From Oceanicola granulosus HTCC2516 (lineage in GTDB: Bacteria > Pseudomonadota > Alphaproteobacteria > Rhodobacterales > Rhodobacteraceae): DNA of 64,000 nt. Both the position numbers and the translations under genes were made by a program. A model generated the notes under the pieces. The model did no database searches. It was not told the origin of the DNA and saw only the letters and a list, made by a program, of their open reading frames with translations. This document shows positions 60,471-64,000 of this stretch, in pieces. Numbering within the stretch: the first letter of the stretch is position 1; each line of letters starts with the position of its first letter. The stretch covers positions 136,871 through 200,870 of the forward strand of contig NZ_CH724107.1 in the NCBI RefSeq assembly GCF_000153305.1, in the 5' to 3' direction.

Positions 60471-61225
60471 ATCAGGAAGCCCCCGTCGGCGCGCACCACC
60501 TCCCCGGTGACGAAGCTCGCGGCGGGGCTGGCGAGGAAGGCGATCACCTCGGCCATCTCCTCGGGCGTGCCCGGCCGCCCGAGCGGCGTGTCGCGGAACC
60601 ACGGATTCTCCGGCACCGCGCCGCCCGACATCGCCGCCTTCAGCCCCTCGGTGCGCGCGGTGCGGATGTCGCCCGGCGCCACCGCGTTGACCCGGATGCC
60701 GAGGCTCGCCCAGTCGAGCGCGAGCGTGCGGGTCAGCGAGTCGAGCCCGGCCTTGGAGGCGCAGTAGGCCGCCGCGCGGTACTGCGCCGCGCTGCCGCCG
60801 ACCGACGAGACGTTGACGATCGCCCCGCCGCCCGCGCGCTGCATCAGCCGCGCCGCGCCCTGGCACATGAAGAACGCCGCCGTCAGGTTGACCGCCAGCA
60901 CCCGCTCGAAATGCGCCTCGGTCTCGTCGAGGTGATCGGCCAGCGCCGGCGCGCCGATCAGCGCGGCGTTGTTGACGAGCAGGTCGAGCCGCCCGTGGTC
61001 GCGCCCGATGCGCGCGAACAACTCGCTCCGCCCGGCGCTGTCGGTGACGTCGAGCGCCACCGCGCGCGCCGCCGCGCCGAGGGCGCGCACCTCCTCGGCC
61101 ACCGCCTCCAGCTCGACCGCCCCCAGACCGCACAGCACCAGCGTGCCGCAATCCTGCGCCAGCCGGCGGGCCGTCGCCGCGCCGATGCCGGTGCCCGCGC
61201 CGGTGACGAGGCCGACCCGGCTCAT
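60464..61225 (-). CDS. SDR-family oxidoreductase
   Basis: A 253-residue classical SDR. TGAGTGIGAA near residue 8, NNAA near 87, Ser in NVSSVGG near 138 and YCASK near 151; complete catalytic set. ATGA overlap with the threonine-synthase-like gene upstream, so both are one operon. Function within hydroxy acid or sugar oxidation; substrate unknown. Confidence 0.88.
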   Translation of the reverse strand: MSRVGLVTGAGTGIGAATARRLAQDCGTLVLCGLGAVELEAVAEEVRALGAAARAVALDVTDSAGRSELFARIGRDHGRLDLLVNNAALIGAPALADHLDETEAHFERVLAVNLTAAFFMCQGAARLMQRAGGGAIVNVSSVGGSAAQYRAAAYCASKAGLDSLTRTLALDWASLGIRVNAVAPGDIRTARTEGLKAAMSGGAVPENPWFRDTPLGRPGTPEEMAEVIAFLASPAASFVTGEVVRADGGFLIY

Positions 61226-62325
61226 CGCGCGCCGCCCGCGCCGGGGAAGGTGGCCGGGATCGCCGCCCGGTCGATCAGGCGCGCGCCCGGCTCGGCGCCC
61301 ATCGCCTGCAGCGTCGCCGGGTCCTTGAAGCCGTGGCCCGTCAGCACGCACACCACCGGCCCGTCGCCCGCCAGCTCGCCCCGCGCGGCGGCGTCGAGCG
61401 CCCCGGCCACCGCCACCGCGCCCGCCGGCTCCACGAGCAGCCCCTCCTCCTGCGCCAGCCGCCGCTGCACCGCGCGCACCCGGTCCTCGTCGATCACGTA
61501 GCCCCGCCCGCCGCTCGCCCGCGCCCGCGCGACCACCTCGTCGCCGTCGAGGATGTAGCCGACGCCCAGCCCGCTGATCGTCGTCGCCGTGTCCACCGGC
61601 CGCGCCTTCGCCGCGCCTTCCCGCAAGGGCGTCGCCACCGTGTCGTTGCCCACCGGCTGGACCGCGTGGAGCCGGGGCGGCCGCGCCCGTTCTCCGGCCG
61701 AGACCAGGTCGTCGAAGCCCCGCCCGGTGGCCACGAACAGCCCGCCGCCGCCCACCGGCAGGAAGATGTCGGCCACCTCGGGCGCGTCCTCGGCGATCTC
61801 GTAGGCCAGCGTCTTAATCCCCTCCATCGGCCCCGGGCTGACCGCGTAGGCGGTGATGAACAGCTGCATCCCCCGCGCCGCCGCCTCCCGCTCGAGCGTC
61901 TCGCTGATACGTCCGCTCTCGGCGGCGTCGATGGTGAAGCGCGCCACCCGGTAGACGTCGGCCCCGTAGGCCAGCATCTGCTCGAGCTTGCCCTGCGGCG
62001 CGTTCTCCGAGACGTAGAGCGCGCAGCCCATCCCGGCGCGCGCGCAGAAGGCCGCGAGCGCCGCGCCGGTGTTGCCCGACGAGGTGGCGACGCAGGCCGC
62101 GTGCCCTTCGGCACGGGCCAGCCCCACGGCGAGGCCGGCGAAACGATCCTTGTAGGAGCCGGTCGGGTTGAGCTGTTCGAGCTTGAAGCGCAGGTCGGGG
62201 ATGCCCGCCTCCGCCCCGATCCTCCGGCTCTTCACCAGCGGCGTGCCGCCCTGTCCGAGGTCGATGGCCGCCTCGCAGCCCGGCAGGAAGCGGGCGTGGC
62301 GCTGGTAGAGGCTGGGTCGGGGCAT
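61222..62325 (-). CDS. thrC-like: Threonine synthase-like PLP enzyme
   Basis: A 367-residue fold-type II PLP enzyme. PLP Lys in NPTGSYKDR near residue 58, SSGNTGAALA near 82 (cofactor O3' site), and the phosphate loop VGGGGLF near 192. The layout is that of class II threonine synthase, but the setting (SDR, IclR, lyases) suggests a catabolic beta- or gamma-elimination on an amino acid or phosphorylated amino acid. The leftward promoter with an inverted repeat lies just upstream. Confidence 0.85.
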   Translation of the reverse strand: MPRPSLYQRHARFLPGCEAAIDLGQGGTPLVKSRRIGAEAGIPDLRFKLEQLNPTGSYKDRFAGLAVGLARAEGHAACVATSSGNTGAALAAFCARAGMGCALYVSENAPQGKLEQMLAYGADVYRVARFTIDAAESGRISETLEREAAARGMQLFITAYAVSPGPMEGIKTLAYEIAEDAPEVADIFLPVGGGGLFVATGRGFDDLVSAGERARPPRLHAVQPVGNDTVATPLREGAAKARPVDTATTISGLGVGYILDGDEVVARARASGGRGYVIDEDRVRAVQRRLAQEEGLLVEPAGAVAVAGALDAAARGELAGDGPVVCVLTGHGFKDPATLQAMGAEPGARLIDRAAIPATFPGAGGAR

Positions 62326-62370
62326 GGCGTCGGCTCGGTTGCTCCCGGTGACGCTAGAGCCGCACTAGGT

Positions 62371-62384
62371 GAAACGCAAGTTTC
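62371..62384 (-). promoter_or_regulatory. Inverted repeat upstream of the threonine synthase-like gene
   Basis: GAAAC (62371-62375) and GTTTC (62380-62384) separated by four bases. On the minus strand TTGCGT overlaps the repeat, followed at 17 bp by TAGCGT, a plausible promoter for the gene at 62325. The IclR regulator encoded immediately upstream is a natural candidate to bind. Confidence 0.45.
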
Positions 62385-62398
62385 GCATCGCGGCACGC

Positions 62399-63205
62399 TC
62401 AGAAGCGCAGGTCGAGCTCCCGCAGCGCCGCCGCCACCTCGTCGCCCAGCTCGGCGCTGTAGCGGTTGGTCGGGATCGACAGGCTCACGCTCGCCGCGAC
62501 GCGCCCGTCGAGGAACACCGGCGCGCCGATGCAGGCGACGCCGTCGTCGTTCTCCTCCACCTCCCGCGCCACGCCGTCGTCGCGCACCCCGGCCAGCACC
62601 GCGCGCAGCGCGTCGGGCGAGATGGTCGTGCGCGCGGTGCGCGATTCCAGCGCCCCCCGCGTGACGAGCGCGTCGCGCTGCTCCTCGGGCAGGTGCGCCA
62701 CGATCGCGCGTCCGAGCGCCGTCGAGTGGAACATGTCGCGCGTCCCGGCCGGCACGTACCACGACAGCGCCCGCTGCGCCTCGATGGCGGCGATGTAGTA
62801 GACGAAGATGCCGTCGAGCACCCCGAGATTCACCGTCTCGTTGAAGCGCCGGTGCAGCACGCGCATCTGCGGCAGCACCTTCATCTTGAGGTCTTCGAGC
62901 CGGGCGTTGCGGCCGAGGTAGTAGACCTTGCTCGACAGGTGGTAGGAGCCGGTCTTCCCGATCTGGTTGACGTAGCCGAGCTGCACCAGCGTCTGCAGCA
63001 CCCGGAACAGCGTCCCCTTCGGCAGCCCAGTGACCCGCGCCACCTCGCGCAGCGGTGCCGGTTCGCCGAGATCGGCCATCGCCTCGATCACCGCGAAGCT
63101 CTTGACGAGCACGCCGATCGGCTTGCTCGCCGCGCCGGGGCTCTCGGCGGCGGCGTCGTCCTGCAGGGGCAGAGCGCTGTTGCTGTCATCGGTCACGCCG
63201 GTCAT
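62399..63205 (-). CDS. IclR-family transcriptional regulator
   Basis: A 268-residue regulator. Winged helix at about residues 27-90 (PLREVARVTGLPKGTLFRVLQTLVQLGYV), then the IclR effector domain with FVYYIAAIEAQRAL near 130 and HSTALGRAIVAHL near 155. The start is uncertain: ATG at 63205, a GTG nine bases downstream with a better-placed GAGAGG, or a GTG at 63229. It is divergent from the SMP-30 gene, with an 86-bp gap, and lies upstream of the threonine synthase-like/SDR genes, so it may control both. Confidence 0.85.
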   Translation of the reverse strand: MTGVTDDSNSALPLQDDAAAESPGAASKPIGVLVKSFAVIEAMADLGEPAPLREVARVTGLPKGTLFRVLQTLVQLGYVNQIGKTGSYHLSSKVYYLGRNARLEDLKMKVLPQMRVLHRRFNETVNLGVLDGIFVYYIAAIEAQRALSWYVPAGTRDMFHSTALGRAIVAHLPEEQRDALVTRGALESRTARTTISPDALRAVLAGVRDDGVAREVEENDDGVACIGAPVFLDGRVAASVSLSIPTNRYSAELGDEVAAALRELDLRF

Positions 63206-63291
63206 CCTCTCGCGAGCCTCGCCTGCCACCCGGTAGCCGTGCCGGGGCGCGCGATCAACCGCAACGCCAAGTCCGACAGGAGCGCCCCCCG

Positions 63292-64000
63292 ATGCCCCGG
63301 ATTGCCCCCGAACCGCTCGGCACCCACCGCGCCGGCCTCGGCGAGGGCCCCGTCTGGCGCGCCGACGTCGCGCGCCTCGCCTGGATCGACATCCGCCGCG
63401 CCCGCCTCCACGAGACCGACCCCGCGAGCGGCGAGACCACCTGGCGCGCGCTGCCCGGCGCGCCCGGCGCGGTGAGCCTGACCGACGGCGACGCGCTGCT
63501 GCTCGCCATCGGCCAGGAGCTGCTGACCCTCGCCCCGGGCGCCCCCGCGCCGCAGGTCGTCGCGCGGCTCCCCGAGGGCGCCGTGGGCCGCTTCAACGAC
63601 GGCAAGCCCGACGCGATGGGCCGCTTCTGGATCGGCACCGCCGACCCCGACGGCGGCACCCGTGCCCGGCTCTGGCGCTACGCCGCGGGGCAGAGATTCG
63701 CGCCGATGCTCGACGGTGTCTCCATGTCCAACGGCCTCGGCTGGAGCGGCGACGGGCGGGCGTTCTACTACGCCGACTCCCCCACGACGACCATCGCGCG
63801 GTTCGACTTCGACATGGCCCGCGGCACCCTCGGCCCCCGGCGCAACCACCTCGTGCTGCCGGCGGGGCAGCTGGTCGACGGGCTCTGCGTCGACGCCGAG
63901 GGCTGCGTCTGGCTCGCGGTCTGGGGCCAGTCCTGCGTGCACCGCATCGCCCCCGACGGGCGGCTGGCGGAGACGATCGAGCTGCCGACGCCGCTGGTGA
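63292..64000 (+). CDS. SMP-30/gluconolactonase-family lactonase, 3' end outside window
   Basis: The first 236 residues of a six-bladed propeller lactonase. Metal ligands: Glu in LGEGPVW near residue 19, Asn in RFNDGKPDAMGRFWIGT near 102-118, Asn in MSNGLGWSGDG near 146 and Asp in VDGLCVDAEG near 198. It hydrolyses sugar lactones produced by the dehydrogenases in this region. AGGAG is nine bases before the ATG. The C-terminal blade is cut by the window edge. Confidence 0.88.
   Translation, partial: MPRIAPEPLGTHRAGLGEGPVWRADVARLAWIDIRRARLHETDPASGETTWRALPGAPGAVSLTDGDALLLAIGQELLTLAPGAPAPQVVARLPEGAVGRFNDGKPDAMGRFWIGTADPDGGTRARLWRYAAGQRFAPMLDGVSMSNGLGWSGDGRAFYYADSPTTTIARFDFDMARGTLGPRRNHLVLPAGQLVDGLCVDAEGCVWLAVWGQSCVHRIAPDGRLAETIELPTPLV

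Noticed and set aside
1-64000. Prophage, insertion sequences, CRISPR arrays, tRNA or rRNA genes
   Set aside because: No transposase, integrase, direct-repeat/spacer pattern or RNA gene could be recognised anywhere in the window.

Overview
The window is gene-dense, very GC-rich bacterial DNA with no gene-free stretch over 300 bases. High GC, acidic secreted binding proteins, TTT and TRAP transporters and frequent ATGA/GTGA stop-start overlaps suggest an alphaproteobacterium, most likely a marine or halotolerant Rhodobacterales-type organism. This is inference; no rRNA or tRNA gene is present. Almost everything is accessory catabolism: an uptake system plus its enzymes and often a local regulator, repeated several times.

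Region 1 (1-17.0 kb): carboxylate catabolism. Four different MmgE/PrpD proteins, a four-domain rhodanese with the tail of a TauE/SafE gene, an SDR, two complete tripartite tricarboxylate transporters (tctCBA), a PdxA2-type dehydrogenase and a tartrate/malate-type decarboxylating dehydrogenase. Four promoters share a 14-bp near-palindrome (AAYTGTCRRCANTT) laid over their -35 boxes, so this region looks like one regulon.

Region 2 (17.0-23.5 kb): a leftward operon of cysteine hydrolase, amidohydrolase, TRAP transporter (dctPQM) and a terminal TetR gene, with a long palindrome in its promoter; a small YfcE-like phosphoesterase is divergent.

Region 3 (23.5-37.8 kb): two divergent operons forming a nucleoside module. 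Rightward: BMP-type nucleoside ABC transporter, SorC/DeoR-type regulator, BisC-type molybdoenzyme. Leftward: purine nucleoside phosphorylase, MTA/SAH/adenosine-type deaminase, MtnA-family pentose-1-phosphate isomerase, split transketolase and a RuBisCO-like protein. Together they suggest a route nucleoside -> pentose 1-phosphate -> pentulose 1-phosphate -> (RuBisCO-like isomerase) xylulose 5-phosphate or its 1-methylthio analogue -> transketolase.

Region 4 (37.8-64 kb): an amino-sugar/sialoside-like or related catabolic region. MlrC-type M81 protein, BNR sialidase-like protein, an MFS carrier fused to HEAT repeats, NagA, several SDRs and Gfo/Idh oxidoreductases, RidA, a D-threonine-aldolase-like PLP enzyme, HpcH aldolase, an oligopeptide-type ABC transporter, two DapA/NanA-family lyases, a PhyH dioxygenase, a threonine-synthase-like enzyme, an IclR regulator and the start of an SMP-30 lactonase. 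Three promoters here share a second operator (GTTATC-N10-GATAAC type), probably read by the GntR protein at 44758-45747. The binding protein of the ABC transporter (52157-53779) appears to be a natural circular permutation of the family-5 fold: its signal peptide is followed by what is normally the C-terminal half, and the normal N-terminal half comes last. This and the RuBisCO-like nucleoside module are the two most notable observations.
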